Source: Cannabis sativa (taxonomy: Eukaryota > Streptophyta > Magnoliopsida > Rosales > Cannabaceae). Taken from it: a DNA stretch of 64,000 nucleotides. Each line of letters begins with the position of its first letter. The first letter of the stretch is position 1. The notes beneath the pieces were generated by a model. It was given only the letters and a program-made list of their open reading frames with translations. It did no database searches and was not told where the DNA came from. Where the stretch lies: the NCBI RefSeq assembly GCF_029168945.1, contig NC_083609.1:23495501-23559500 (forward strand), in the 5' to 3' direction. The translations under genes were made by a program, and so were the position numbers. Shown piece by piece: positions 36,237 through 48,719 of this stretch.

Positions 36237-39200
36237 GTTTAATTTCGGCGGTCTATTATTCTATTATTTATCCTGTTTTTGTGACATTCAAAAACATGTT
36301 AATAGCCATAATTGATGACACTAAATCTTAATTGTACATATAATTTAATATGCACATTAAATTGTTTTCTTCGGTACTTGTCTCTCTCTCTTTTATTGTT
36401 ATTATGTTCATTAATTGAAAAGGTTAAGATGGCTGAACAATGAATTAGAGAATGGATAGTCATACTCTGCAGTGCAACATACTTTTTCCAATTTTATTTC
36501 ACTGTAGTTTTCTTTTATATTTAACAGCATACACAGCATGTTTTATCATCTTTTTTTTATTAATCTCATTGTCAAGTATGCATTTGCAACAAAAAAAAAA
36601 AAGAAGAGTAAATTATTACAATATTATAATTCACTATCAATGAATATTTTCCAAAAGTCTCGGATGAGTTTAACATCATGGCCTGGTCTTATGACATTTA
36701 ATTAAAACGTTAGGGTGTGTTGCTTTCTAAATTGTTTAATACGTTTGAGACTTACTATTCACAAACTTGAGTTTAACACCGTCTTTTCATTCAAAACATA
36801 CAGAAATCAGCCAAAGCATAGTAGTTTTCACTCAAACTTGAGCTTATAAATAACAATAGAAATATACAGATAACATGTTTCTTAGCCCACCAAAAACCAT
36901 CAAGTATCTAATCCAGCTTATCAATGGAACCCAAAATCCACTGCATAAAACATTAACCAATAAGCATTCACCGTCAAGCATTAGAAATGTAGATATGACC
37001 AATGAGAGGTTGGATTGATGATTCTTTAATGAGAGAGAGTGAGAGAGAGAGAGAGCCCACAAAGAAGCACAAAGACCTTGGGTTGAATAAGTCAGCCATA
37101 GTAAATGGGTCAGGTCCAGGACATAAAAAGGGTCCCCCACCAAAGGAAATAGTGGGCTCAACACGAAAGAATCCGTTTTCCAATTCAGAGTTTCAACCTG
37201 TGTAAACGTAATCAAGTCCTTTCAATATGGTCCCCAAAAAATCAATAAATCATGCTTCCCAACTCTTCACCATGGCAATTAATTTTGTGGACCCCTCAAT
37301 TATTGGGTCCGACTCTGACCTTTCTACTGCAATTATTTATTAACATAAAAAGTACAATTTTTGCATGTAAATGTAACTGTGCCAATATTACGAGTCGACT
37401 TGGGATTTTTTTTTCCTACGAGTTTCTGCATTCACCCTGAATAGGAAGTATTTAACCATTACCTCTTTTGTGGGCATACCATAGTGGAAAATTTTAACAA
37501 TTGCAGACAACTTATATTATTTAAAGGTTTTTAAAGCACCCACACCCACACACAGTGCTCTTCTTACTTGGGTTGAAATTGAAAGCTGCTGAAATTTTTT
37601 ACTGCTGTCATTATACAGTCAATCCAATAACCCTTTCTGTCTCTTCTTTCTAGTGCATACAGGAAATATAGGGACGCAGTATCTCTTGTAAATTTAATGA
37701 ATTTGTGTGTATAAATTGCATGGATTGAATCCTTTACTAGTAATTATATGAAGTTTAGCAGAAAGTTATTCCATACATTTAGGGGGAAAGAGAGGGAGGG
37801 AGGAATAGTGATAAAATTGACGACACTACTACTAGCAATTAGATTAATAGGGACAAAAAGCAAAAGCCACCCTGCAAATGTACAGAGTGAAATCCTGCAC
37901 AAATGACTGAAAAATGATAAGAATGACCGCTGTATAGACTGATATAAACTTTTGAATGGCAAATTTAGTTAGCTTTAACTGAGAAAACTTTTAAGTTGAG
38001 TTGTTAAGCCTTAAATTAAGGCTGTGAAAAGACTCCCATTTTCAGACCCCTCTCATTGGCAAGCTGCACTTCCTGGACACTGCAGTAGCTAGAGGCCACA
38101 ATTTTGTGATGCAAGAGAGTGAATCAGAGTGTTATAAGTGCTCTTAGAGGTCTTTGGGAAACTGAAAACTATATTAGTAATTGTATTAGTTTTTCTAAAT
38201 TGTTTGGGTTGTAATTTTATTAAGATTTGTAGACAATGTATTTTTGCTGCCTATAATGTAGCTAATTAGACCTCGGCCCTGAAACTAACTGGTATGATTG
38301 AGGTCTCCTCCACACTGGTAAACATTCTATGCAATGCCCTTGGAGGTCTAATTGTCCAAACGTTTTATTTTCAAAAAATAAAATCTCAAAATGCAAAATA
38401 AATACTAGGTAGACTCTCATAAATATACAAAGTATGTCTAACTACAATATTCTTTACTCCAATCACAAAAGGAAAAGATAATAAGTTTCTCAATCAAGGA
38501 GAACCCAGTTAGCTACATTATCACACACAGACTGGCTTGTCAAAAACTCTTCACATTAAAGTCAACAATATAGATCCAACACATGGGTCACCGAATTAAT
38601 TAAGTTCATATATACATTTAAGAAATGGAAAGATAAAGGATAAGACATTTAGAAAAAAAAGAGCAGCAGGAAAGAAAAGAACAGATGGGTTTTTTTTATT
38701 CACACCACATTGCACCCAAAAACAATCCACTCACATACAATAAACACATTATTATTTTTCTTCACGCTGATAAATCTAAGAAATGGCTAAAGGAATACGG
38801 ACCAAATTTCCCAAAAAAAAAAGAAAAAACAGTGGTATTACAGAGAGGAGCAAGAGCTATTTTCTTTCCTTTCTATCTTATCTTTCACACACACCAGTCA
38901 CCTTTTTAATATCATTATTCATTAGACCAACAACAAAGAGCATATGAAAGCGGAAAAGAGAGAAAGAGAGAGCGAGAGAGAAAAGCATTCACCATGAACT
39001 GCCAATTCTGTTTGTTCTTCACCATTGAAATTTGCAAGGGGAATTTCAGCAACAAAATCTAGAATTTAGTTTAGGAGCTTGTTAAAAGCGCACAAACCAA
39101 TTCTGTACTACTACAACCACAAGTGAAAAACTCCAATTTCTTCAGCATGTGGATATTATGGGCTTCAGTGACCAAATTAAAGCTTCCAGGGAGACCCTAT

Positions 39201-39820
39201 TTGTAGAAGAGACATTTCCACAAACGACATATCTTCAAAACAGTAGTGCCATACCAACTTCAAAGCTCAAACATCAAAACCACCCAATTTGCTCAACCAA
39301 ATGAGCTTTTGCCAATATGGCAATTAACTTCATCTTCACGATAATGAGCTGATTTCACATATAGCTCCGAAATGTTGAAAATCCCAAATGTGTTTCTTGA
39401 CCAATGGAATTTTCCTAAAAAAAATTAGGTAAAAAAAAAAAAGGGAAGGAAAACCTAGTTCCCAGCTACAATGGTGATAATTGAAACAAACCTCTCCATC
39501 TTAAGAATTCTAATTCTTCTAAACTCCTTCCCTCTTCTCCTCAAAAACCCCTGCAAAATCCTAATAAACAATTGGAACTCCTAAATCCTAATTGAATTCA
39601 TTCATACATGGCTTAAATTCCCCGAATTTCAACCGAGCCCTAAATTGTTTTTCTTCCCCAACAAAAGCTAATACAACTCTAAACCCTAAATTAACTGAAG
39701 CGAAGAAGAAAAAATCTCTCAAACCCCCCCGCACACGAAAAGCAATATAAGCATACACATATTTATATATACGATAAACACCGCCGCCGCCGCCATAACT
39801 AGAGAGCTTGGAGACTCGAA
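36237..39820. other. intergenic, includes the probable 3' flank of the TCP gene
   Basis: Reading frames here (up to 123 codons at 36844-37215) have no recognisable domain, and the one at 36974-37183 overlaps a GA-repeat (37030-37055). The stretch from about 39000 to 39820, downstream of the TCP stop, may hold its 3' UTR. A (CCG)n run lies at 39781-39794. Nothing else was recognised. Confidence 0.5.
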
Positions 39821-40636
39821 TTAGCGAGGATCGTCTTCCCTACGACCAGAATTTCCTTGTCCACCCGATAACGAAGCTAGCAAATTCAGATGCCCAGGAA
39901 GGTAATTTCCCACTCTCGCCGCCGAGGCCTCTCCGATCGTCTGCTGCTGGACAAACAAAGGTTGCTGCGAGACCGACGGCTGCATATCAGGTGGTGCCGC
40001 CGCAAAGCTCCAGACTTGTCCGAAGTGTGGGGCCCAGAATCCTCCGGGCGCAGTCGTGGCAGACCCCACCATGGACCCCATGGCTCCGACTACCGAAACA
40101 CCGTCATGACCGTCGTGATTATCCTTACCGACACCGTCGTCTGGGCGCACGCGTTTTCCGAGTATGAACGGCGTGGGACCCAGCAAGGGCTTGTGCTCAA
40201 GCGACCCAGAATTGCCCGAAGACGTAGAAAGAGAGGCTGAGACTCCGCCGAGCCCGTTGCCGGCGCTGCCGCGTACGGAAACAGAGACGGTGGAGAAGCT
40301 GGCAGGGGTTGTACCAGTCCCTGTAGCAGCGATGATAGAGGGCTCGGCCTGGCGGAGGAGCCATTCGATGGTCTGACCGTCGGACTTATGGCCAAGCTCA
40401 CGGGTAAGCTGGAAAACACGAGCGGCACAAATGATCGGCATGCGGATGCGGCGTCCCCTTCCATCAACCTTGCTATGACGGTCCTTGGAAGGTGGCTTCT
40501 TCACAACTAAAGCTCCATTAGTCGCCGTTAGCTGCTGTGGCTGCTGCTGTTGCTGCTGTTGTTGCTGCCTCTGGTTAGGGTCAATCAAAGCTCCATTATT
40601 GACGCCGTTAGTTGCTCCGACGTCTGAATTCGACAT
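39821..40636 (-). CDS. TCP7-like: class I TCP transcription factor, TCP7-like
   Basis: A 271-residue single-exon gene. The TCP domain is at about residues 51-105: a basic region ([17 protein letters not shown], 51-67), helix I ([14 protein letters not shown]), a loop, then helix II with [12 protein letters not shown]. The short basic region is the class I (PCF) form, which binds GGNCCCAC-type sites as dimers in the nucleus. The N-terminus has a Gln tract (residues 24-32). The C-terminus carries the [22 protein letters not shown] block shared by Arabidopsis TCP7 and TCP21. The [14 protein letters not shown] and FILGKRVR blocks favour TCP7. The usual WAVPARPDFGQVWSF segment is shortened to [11 protein letters not shown]. 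Class I TCPs of this group act in cell proliferation, leaf growth and clock or hormone control; which applies here cannot be seen. It starts at the only ATG upstream of the domain. The orthology within the TCP7/TCP21 pair is probable rather than proven. Confidence 0.95.
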   Translation of the reverse strand: MSNSDVGATNGVNNGALIDPNQRQQQQQQQQQPQQLTATNGALVVKKPPSKDRHSKVDGRGRRIRMPIICAARVFQLTRELGHKSDGQTIEWLLRQAEPSIIAATGTGTTPASFSTVSVSVRGSAGNGLGGVSASLSTSSGNSGSLEHKPLLGPTPFILGKRVRPDDGVGKDNHDGHDGVSVVGAMGSMVGSATTAPGGFWAPHFGQVWSFAAAPPDMQPSVSQQPLFVQQQTIGEASAARVGNYLPGHLNLLASLSGGQGNSGRREDDPR

Positions 40637-41150
40637 ATTATAAAGAAAAAGAAAAGAAAAAAGCTGGGAGGGGAATAAGTAAAGCCAATTCTGTAGTGAC
40701 CCCTCAGCCTTACCCTCTTCGTCAATTCACAATCTTTACTCAGTAATAGTAGTGGGGGATGGGGGGTGAGCTTGATTAAGGTCTGTATGGAGAAAGATAG
40801 GTTTTTTTTTTTGGTTGTTGTTGTGTGTGTCTCTTTGGGGTTTTGGGTTAGAGAGAGAGAGAGGGAACAGAGCTCTAATCATTGAGCGGCAGGAGCTGGT
40901 GGAGACAGGAGGAGGGCACATGGGTGGTGGGACCCAGTACTCACCCCCACAGCTCACACTCTCATATAAACATTATACACACCCCACACTTTTTATTCAC
41001 GCGCTCACCCTTGGCGTTTACATTCCACGCTCTTTTTTTTATATTTTTATATTGTTTTTTCGCCTGTGCTGTGCTGAGCTGGTGTTGTTGTAGGTCCCAA
41101 CTAATTTCTCGCAAAGGGATTTTAAGTGTCAGGCTTTTGGGTCCCACTAT
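40637..41150 (-). promoter_or_regulatory. TCP gene upstream region with class I TCP binding motifs
   Basis: GGTCCCAC, the class I TCP consensus GGNCCCAC, occurs at 40927-40934 (on the minus strand) and 41140-41147 (on the plus strand), with a 7-of-8 match GGTCCCAA at 41093-41100. These lie about 290-510 bp upstream of the start codon. An AT-rich TATA-like stretch on the minus strand at 41037-41056 could place transcription start near 41010, which would put the first site in the 5' UTR. A GA-repeat (40851-40863) lies in the probable leader. Confidence 0.6.
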
Positions 41151-42392
41151 GTTTCCGTACTGTTTTACTATTTTGGACAATTGGACTCGTGTTTTTCTAT
41201 TTCTTTTTTTTTTCTTTTTTGATCTTCAACCTTACTCACTTCTTTGTGTTATCCTTACTTCTCAAAGAGATTTTATTTTATGTTGATATTTGTTTAATTA
41301 ATACTGGAAAAGATAAAATAAAATCTGTTGCAGTTTAGTGTTCCTTTTCTTTTCGTTAGGTAATTAAAGGCTATTAGAAAATTGTATTCCCCTTTACACA
41401 CGGGAAAAGAATTGCTCAGTATATATATACTGTCATGTGTGTGATGAGTGTGTTACATGGAATTGTCTATATTATTATTATTATTTTCTTTCTTAATATG
41501 AAAAAAGTATATTCTTTCATTAAGATGAAGCAGTAAGGAGGAACGACATATAAGAACTTGGAAGTCAGCAAAACATATTTATATACATAAGGACACAAAA
41601 CATTGTCATTCTCAATTAGTTCATCATCTAGCTCTATTTTCAATTTAGCAAAAAAGTGAACTAATTTATTAGTTTGTTGTTGGGAATTAGTGGTGTGTAA
41701 CACTTTTTGTAAGTAGCACTTTACAATGAGTTAGCACTTAAAAATTATTTTCTTAAGTTATATAAAATTTGTTATTTAATTCTACCAAATCAGTATAACA
41801 TCAAAAAGAGTATTAAACACTAATAATATCTTTTAATAATTCTCTAAACAAATTGATTATAAAATGAAAGAAGCCAAGAAAATATCATTATGGTTAATCT
41901 TTTTATTACATCTACCATATGTGAGAAGTAGAGAAATGAATGGTAAAGCCACACAGCAACAATATGCCCCTTGTTATATTATATGGTATAGTATAATATA
42001 TGTGACATATATATATTAGTTTAAATATATGTACCAAACTTTATAACATAAAGATGTTAAAAATCTAAAAATAATTTGTAACTCATGAATCACAGTAGAT
42101 TAAATTGTGTAAATAAGTGAGTTATTAGAAATTCAAAAAGTTATGTTTCTAGTCATTAAAAACTTATATAGGACTCATTTATATCATTAAAATGAGTATT
42201 GAGACATTGGGTGTGAATTGGTTGTGAGAATAGTTACAAAACTCTAAATTTGGATTTGAATGTTGGCAACATGTCGCCTGAAAGTGTTTTTTATGAAAAA
42301 CTTGTGAAACATTTCCCGATGCAATGAGGGTGTCACCAACAATCCATACCAATGTTTAGAATCCTATTTATTCTCATATTCCGACTAGTAAC
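41151..42392. other. intergenic, no gene seen; MITE-like segment at about 41690-41850
   Basis: AT-rich. The segment near 41690-41850 shares order and words with the MITE-like element at 35713 (CAGTATAACATCAAAAAG, AATAATTCTCTA). No coding region or RNA gene was recognised. Confidence 0.45.
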
Positions 42393-44282
42393 TGTTGGGT
42401 TTTATGCCCTAAATAAAACACATTTCAATATAATCAGATTTACTTATATAGATCAGAAATAACATTTAATGTTGCATGGTTCACATGATTTATTTCATGA
42501 TTATATGTACATAATGTATAGATTCATCTGAAACCCTTTTACACATACTTGATCCTGTTTATTGTGCCGTCAACACATTGGAAAGTAAACATGACTATGT
42601 GAATAAAGTTTCCTAGATTTATCAGACATAGGGTTTTACTGATATGATAATCTACAACAGAGTTTACTTGCATTTGGAGAAGTGCTATGTTCTTTCCAGA
42701 ACATTGGTTAAAGTAAAGCTGAGGTTGGATGCATGGAGTATGCATCGGAAGGGACCGATATTGAACTTTGACTTAGATTTATTAAACTTACCGTAAAATC
42801 TATTCAAGTCAATATCGCCTAGTTGATCCTAGATCAAATGATCTTAATCCTGTTATGATTAGGCTCAATCTTGAAAGGCTATTCGTGTTCCTTGAATTGT
42901 TAGTTAAGCCTACTTTTAGGTCAGGGTGATACGTACTTTTTGGGAACACGGTAGTGCGGTGAGTGGGAGCGCTAGCATAAACATGGAATCTATAGCTTCT
43001 ATCTGGCGAATAGTAAGCAAAGGATGATCACCTTCGAGCTTGACCAAACGAAAATAAATGGTGGAGATCTCATTTCACATAAGCTGAAATATCATTTATA
43101 CGAGGTCAAGTGTTTTAAGGATAAAATACATAGTAGGGTATTACGGTAATTTAATCCCTTTACTGTGTAGATCATTCATATAGAGGATAATTGATCACAT
43201 TAGGATTATAACAATGGATAACTAATGATGTGTCTATATGGTGGAACATATAGAGCATTCTATATACTGAGAGTACAATTCTAAGTTCTATGCGTGGATT
43301 CAACGAAGAATTAATAAGTTAGTGAATTTTAGTGCTAAATTCTTGATCTACTTATTGGAAGCTCGGTTATATAGACCCATGGTCCCCCCACTAGTTGAGA
43401 TAATATTGCTTGTAAGACTCATGTAATTGGTTTTGATTAATCAATTATAATTCTCAAATTAGACTATGTCTATTTGTGAAATTTTCACTAAGTAAGGGCG
43501 AAATTGTAAAGAAAGAGTTTATAGGGGCATATTTGTTAATTATGATACTTTGTATGGTTCAATTAATAAATATGATAAATGACAATATTATTTAATAATT
43601 ATTTATAGTTATTAAATAGTTAGAATTGGCATTTAAATGGTTGAATTATGAAATTGGCATTTTTGAGAAAATCAGATACAAAAGGTGTTAAAATTGCAAA
43701 ATTGCAAAAAGCAAGGCCCAATCCACTAAGTGTATGGCCGGCCACCTATGTAGGTATTTTAAGTTGATTTTTTCATTATTTTAATGCCATATAATTCAAA
43801 TCTAACCCTAGTGGAATGCTATAAATAGATAGTGAAGGCTTCAGGAAAAATTACACTTTTCTTCAGACTTCTTCTGATTCAAAAAACCTGAGCTTTCTCT
43901 CTCCCTATCTTTAGCTGCCACTTCTTCTTTCTCTTCCCTCTTGAATTTTGAAATCCTTAGTGTATGAGTAGTGCCCACACACATCAAGTGATACCTCAAT
44001 CATAGTGAGGAAGATCGTGAAGAAAGATCATCAGCAAAGGAGTTTCAGCATCAAAGATTCAGAGAAAGAGATCCAGGTTCAGATATTGATAATGCTCTGC
44101 TACAGAAAGGAATCAAGGGCTAGATATCTGAATGGAAGGAGTCATTTAATTCCGCTGCACCCAATGTAAGGTTTCCTAAACTTTATATGTGTTTATTTTA
44201 TCGTTTTAGAAAGTTCTTATTTAGGATGTTAATAAACATACTTGTGAGTAGATCTAAGATCCTGGTAAAATAATTTCCAACA
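42393..44282 (+). repeat. 5' LTR of the right Copia-type element
   Basis: Starts TGTTGGGTTTTATGCCC and ends TTTCCAACA. TATA box TATAAATA at 43820-43827. Reading frames inside it are antisense shadows conserved by copy number only. Confidence 0.93.
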
Positions 44283-44284
44283 AC

Positions 44285-44301
44285 TGGCCTCAGAGCCATG
44301 G
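44285..44301 (+). other. primer-binding site, variant initiator-tRNA-Met type
   Basis: TGGCCTCAGAGCCATGG, the same two-base variant (CC instead of TA) as at 9018-9034. The variant is therefore a family trait and not a chance mutation. Confidence 0.7.
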
Positions 44302-47300
44302 TAATTGATTTACTTGCAAGAAATTTGGACTTTAAAACGATTGTTTGTATGTTTTTTGGATGGTATCATGTTGTATTGAGTGTTATTTGATGATTGATTG
44401 ATGTTTGTAAATTTTCGTGAAAAATAATTGCGATTCTGTTTCTGGCATTATTTTTATTGGATAGTATGAAAAAAATTAAGCAAGTTAGCCTTTTACAGAA
44501 CTCAATTTCGATTTTATTTGAATTAGTTATGATTTTTTGAAGATTCGAAAAAATCGGAGCTGTGCTGAAATTTTCTTGCGATCGCGAAAACTGTCCGTAC
44601 AGTTCACAATTTTTTCGTTTTTCTTCGATTTTTCATGCTTTTTCATGGAATTAACTTCCGATTTTTTGTATAGTTTTGTATTTATACTATTACTATTCCT
44701 AATTCAATTCTAATTATCATTTTGAATTAATTTAATATTTTTTAAATTTAATTCAAGATATTAGTGTAATTTGAATTTGAATAGAATTAGTATCTATCTT
44801 CTTGCTTAAAAATCTATCTTATTTTTAAATTTGATTATATCTTATCTTAATTTTAAATTTAAGGTCAGATTTTATATATATTTTTTAAATTAAATCTTTT
44901 TTAGATATTTTGACCTTATTTAAATTTAAAATAAGATAATTATAATCATGTAATTTTAAATAGATGTAAGATATTTTGCTAACTTTTAAATTTTGTTATT
45001 TTATTTATTTAAATTAAATTTAAAATCTGAAAAAGATATTTAACTTATCTTTTCTAATTTTTATTTATAAAATAACATTTAAATTTTAAAAGTAGTTAGC
45101 AAATTTTGAAATGATATTTAGGTTGGTTGAAACCTAATTTTTCAAAATTGTAGGTTTAATTTTAAATTTAAATTATTTTTTAAATTTTCGAATTTTCAAT
45201 TTTTTTTTTAAATTTTCGAAAAAATTATTTTTTAATTAATTAATTATTTCAAAATTAATTATTTAATTTAAAATTAAATAAATCCTACATCCAACTATCC
45301 AGCTAACCTTGTTGCAGGAGTATGTGTTTTAGCTTGTTTGTAAGTTTTCAAAACCTATTATTACTTGATTGCAAATATCCATGGTTATTTTTTGCCAGAT
45401 CTAATGATCTGATGGCTCCCTTGGTCAAGTTAATAATTTGTAACAGGTATATTTACAATCTTCTTTCATCTGTGTATGACCTAGCAACATGATAGGACCC
45501 ATCCAAAGTGTGCCTGTGTGAGCCTATGTGTTTAATTTGATTATAGATACATATAGGTTGTTGTTGCTAAACTAAATTATCATAGTTCTTGATAGAATTT
45601 ATTTAGGCCCATTTAGTTATTGGGCTTATTCAATTAATAACAGTTGTTCTTATTAAGGTTAAATTCCTCTCTTTTGGGCCTTGTGTGAGAGTTGGGAGCC
45701 ATAGAAGTGGGTACGACATACTGAACCCAGCACCCCCTCACATGAACCACCCCAATTGTGAAGGCCCATTTGCCTGATTTGAACAACTGTACTAGGTTAA
45801 TTACACTAGTTTAACCTAATAAAATTGATTAGCAACATAATTAATTTCATTTATTTTGAATTAATTTAAGAAAATTATAGTTTAAAGAATTCTTTATTCT
45901 AAGCTAAACTATATGTATTTTCTTGTATTTAATTAAATATAGAATTATAACCATCTAGATTCTTTCTGGAACTTAATTTAAATTTTTCATTAAATATTCT
46001 TATTTAAGTTGATATTTAGTTATCTACAACTAACCAACTTAAATCAGAATATCTTTTGAATTTCAAATTTCAAAATTAAGTTGAGGAATTTTAGGCATTG
46101 GTTATTAAGATTCTTTAGATATTTTTTAAGTTAATATCTTTTCGAATATTAACTTAAAATGGAATATCTTCAAATTAAGTGGTTACAACTTAATTTTTGA
46201 TATTTAATTAAATTTAAATTTGAAAAATATTTAAGTTCTAGATTTTTTCTAATACAACTTAAATTAGATTTTTTTTTTTTTTTCAAATTTTGTGGAAAAG
46301 ATACTCAGTCAAATAAGATATTTTCTAGATAGTTATTTCTAGACTACTTATTCTTTCTAATATTAAATAGGAAAATATTATACATTGTGAAATTAATTAT
46401 TTATATAATTAATTTTGGTACAATTTATTTTAAGTATATTTTTCCTAGTATTAAACTAGAGACTAATAATTAAGCTTTCTCTACACTTAATTATTTATTT
46501 CTTGAATTTAATACATTTAATTAATTTGAAAATTGAATATCTAAGTTGATTTTTATCATCATACTTAAATATTTCTTTTTCATGACATTTAATTAAATAG
46601 AAAAATATTTTAAGTTGAAATTTATTTTTTCAACTAAATTTAAATAATTTTCAAAATATATTTTTTCTTTATTTTATTAATCAATTTTCGAAATTGCATT
46701 TCTTAAATGCTAGAATTTCGAATTTTATCTTGAAAAATAGATTAAGTTGTAAATTAATTATTTATTTTAATTAATTCTTGGATCAACTTAAATCAATGAT
46801 TTTTTCATTTATTGATTAATTTAAAATAAATTGAATTAAAGTATATTATTAGAAATTGAATTAATTAGTCAAAGGAAAATCTAGATAGATGATATTTTTG
46901 CTTGAAGTATTTTTCTAGTGTATTTAATTAAATAGAAAATTAATATTTAAGTTGATTTTCATCAGCATACTTAAATATTTGAAATTTTTCTTATATATTT
47001 AATTAAATAGGAAAATTATATTTTTTGTTGTAAATTAATTTTATTAATTAATTTTGAGCCAACATTAAATTAGAATAATTTTTCCAGGATTAATTTTTTA
47101 TTTTAACATGCATTTTCGAAAATTGTATTCTTAAATACTTTAATTTTTCGAAATGCAATATATATTTATAGAAAATTAAATTTGAGTTGTAAATTAATTT
47201 ATATTAATTTTGTAACAACTTAAATTGAATATTTTTCTAAATATTTATTGGAAATTATTACTAAGATGGAAATAATTCATGTTATTTCCATATCCATCTA

Positions 47301-48700
47301 AGTAAAATTTATAAATATTAAATTAAAATTTATATTTAGAATTTTTCATTCTAAATTGGAAATTTTAAATAAATATATATTTAAAATAAATAAAGTAAAT
47401 AAAGGGAATCAAAGAAAATACAACTCACTTTAAATAATGAGCTTGATTATTATTAAGATATTCGATCTCCATTGTTGGTCTTACAAAAGTTAAATGTTTT
47501 CAATATAACCTCGAGACGCTAGACTTTGTCCCCCTATGGATGGTTATTCGTTGAACGCATTTAACACCGTAAGATTTCATTTGATAAGTGTTTTGTGAGT
47601 TTTCGTCTCTATTTAGACTCTCCACTACGGTGACTACTTAGAGATAAACTCATAAAACATGAAACATTGGTGGAAGCTCATAAAATGAGAATAACCTTGA
47701 CTCTCGCCTACCGGGACAACGTTGGATTCTTATTTTGATCGAATAAAAGGTTGCTAGAATGGTTTCTATTTTAGATGAGCTGACAACTCTATTCAATAAA
47801 TGATGCTTTGACTCTCGCCTACCGGGACACTGTATCAGTTTGTTGAAAACCTTGGAAATTATTTAGGATTGTATGTTTTAGTATTTTCACTAGTCATTCC
47901 TACTTGCTATATGTTTATAATTTCTGAATTGTGTATGAATTTATATTGAACCATGTTATTTTCTGTTATTAAGTTGTAATTTAATTTCGAATCTTCATTG
48001 TTGGTCTAACATGTTTGTTTTTCTAATGAGATAAATCCCTAATGGATTTTCACCATTAGACATACATAATAGTGTAAGATCTCGAAAGATAAATATTGTA
48101 TATGCAACATCTAGCTGTTCATCAATTGATGACACCTTAGACTAGTATTTTTTACAATATGAAACAAGAAGATTACATAAATAAGATTACTTTGTCTTTC
48201 GCTAATCGAAGCATCGTTGGATTCTTATTTATAAACGAAATTATCCTAATTCCTCTTAGCTTATTCATTTCGAATTAGCTTGAAAACATATCATTGGATG
48301 AATGGTCTATAAATCATTTCATGTCATTATATTTTCTCTTAAGAAATTAAATGACGCATATGATTATAATCCCGAAATTCTATTCCCAATTGATATAAAT
48401 CCTCAATCTTAGAAATCTCCTACTTGTATGGGCAAATCTGACTTAGAGTTTAAATAGTAGTGGTGGTCCAAGAAAGAATTACTCATTATATTTGGTTGAA
48501 TTTAAGTCTTTGACTTTAATTTTAGAATCCAAACAGAAATTTTCTTATATTTCTAATTCCAGATACAATACAGTTACACTTTCTCAAGTGTTTAATATCC
48601 ATCTTTTATTAATGGATTCAAACTGTATGGAATATGAGTTAGGTATTCTGTGACCAGGATCCACTTGCACTATTCTAAGAATTCTTTTATAAACCTATGT
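44302..48700 (+). other. AT-rich non-coding interior of the right Copia-type element
   Basis: About 4.4 kb without any gag-like frame. It is rich in inverted ATTTAAGTT/AACTTAAAT words. A more GC-rich conserved block (45290-45800) with CTGAACCCAGCACCCCCTC and the diverged CGCCTACCGGGACA motifs (47616-47829) are shared with the left and older copies. Confidence 0.65.
47616..47829 (+). repeat. internal motif repeats of the Copia interior
   Basis: GACTCTCGCCTACCGGGACA occurs exactly at 47699-47718 and 47810-47829 (111 bp apart), with a weaker version at 47616-47634. Similar words recur near 48190-48230. The minus-strand counterparts are at 5430-5790. Confidence 0.65.
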
Positions 48701-48719
48701 CATCAAAAGACACTACCAC

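Noticed and set aside
36844..37215. 123-codon minus-strand ORF near the tRNA gene
   Set aside because: No homology recognised. It contains a Leu/Ser-rich stretch encoded by a GA-repeat and has no matching splice or promoter signs.
39808..40376. Plus-strand and other-frame ORFs (119, 116, 125 and 70 codons) across the TCP gene
   Set aside because: Shadows of a GC-rich coding region whose true frame is the TCP protein.
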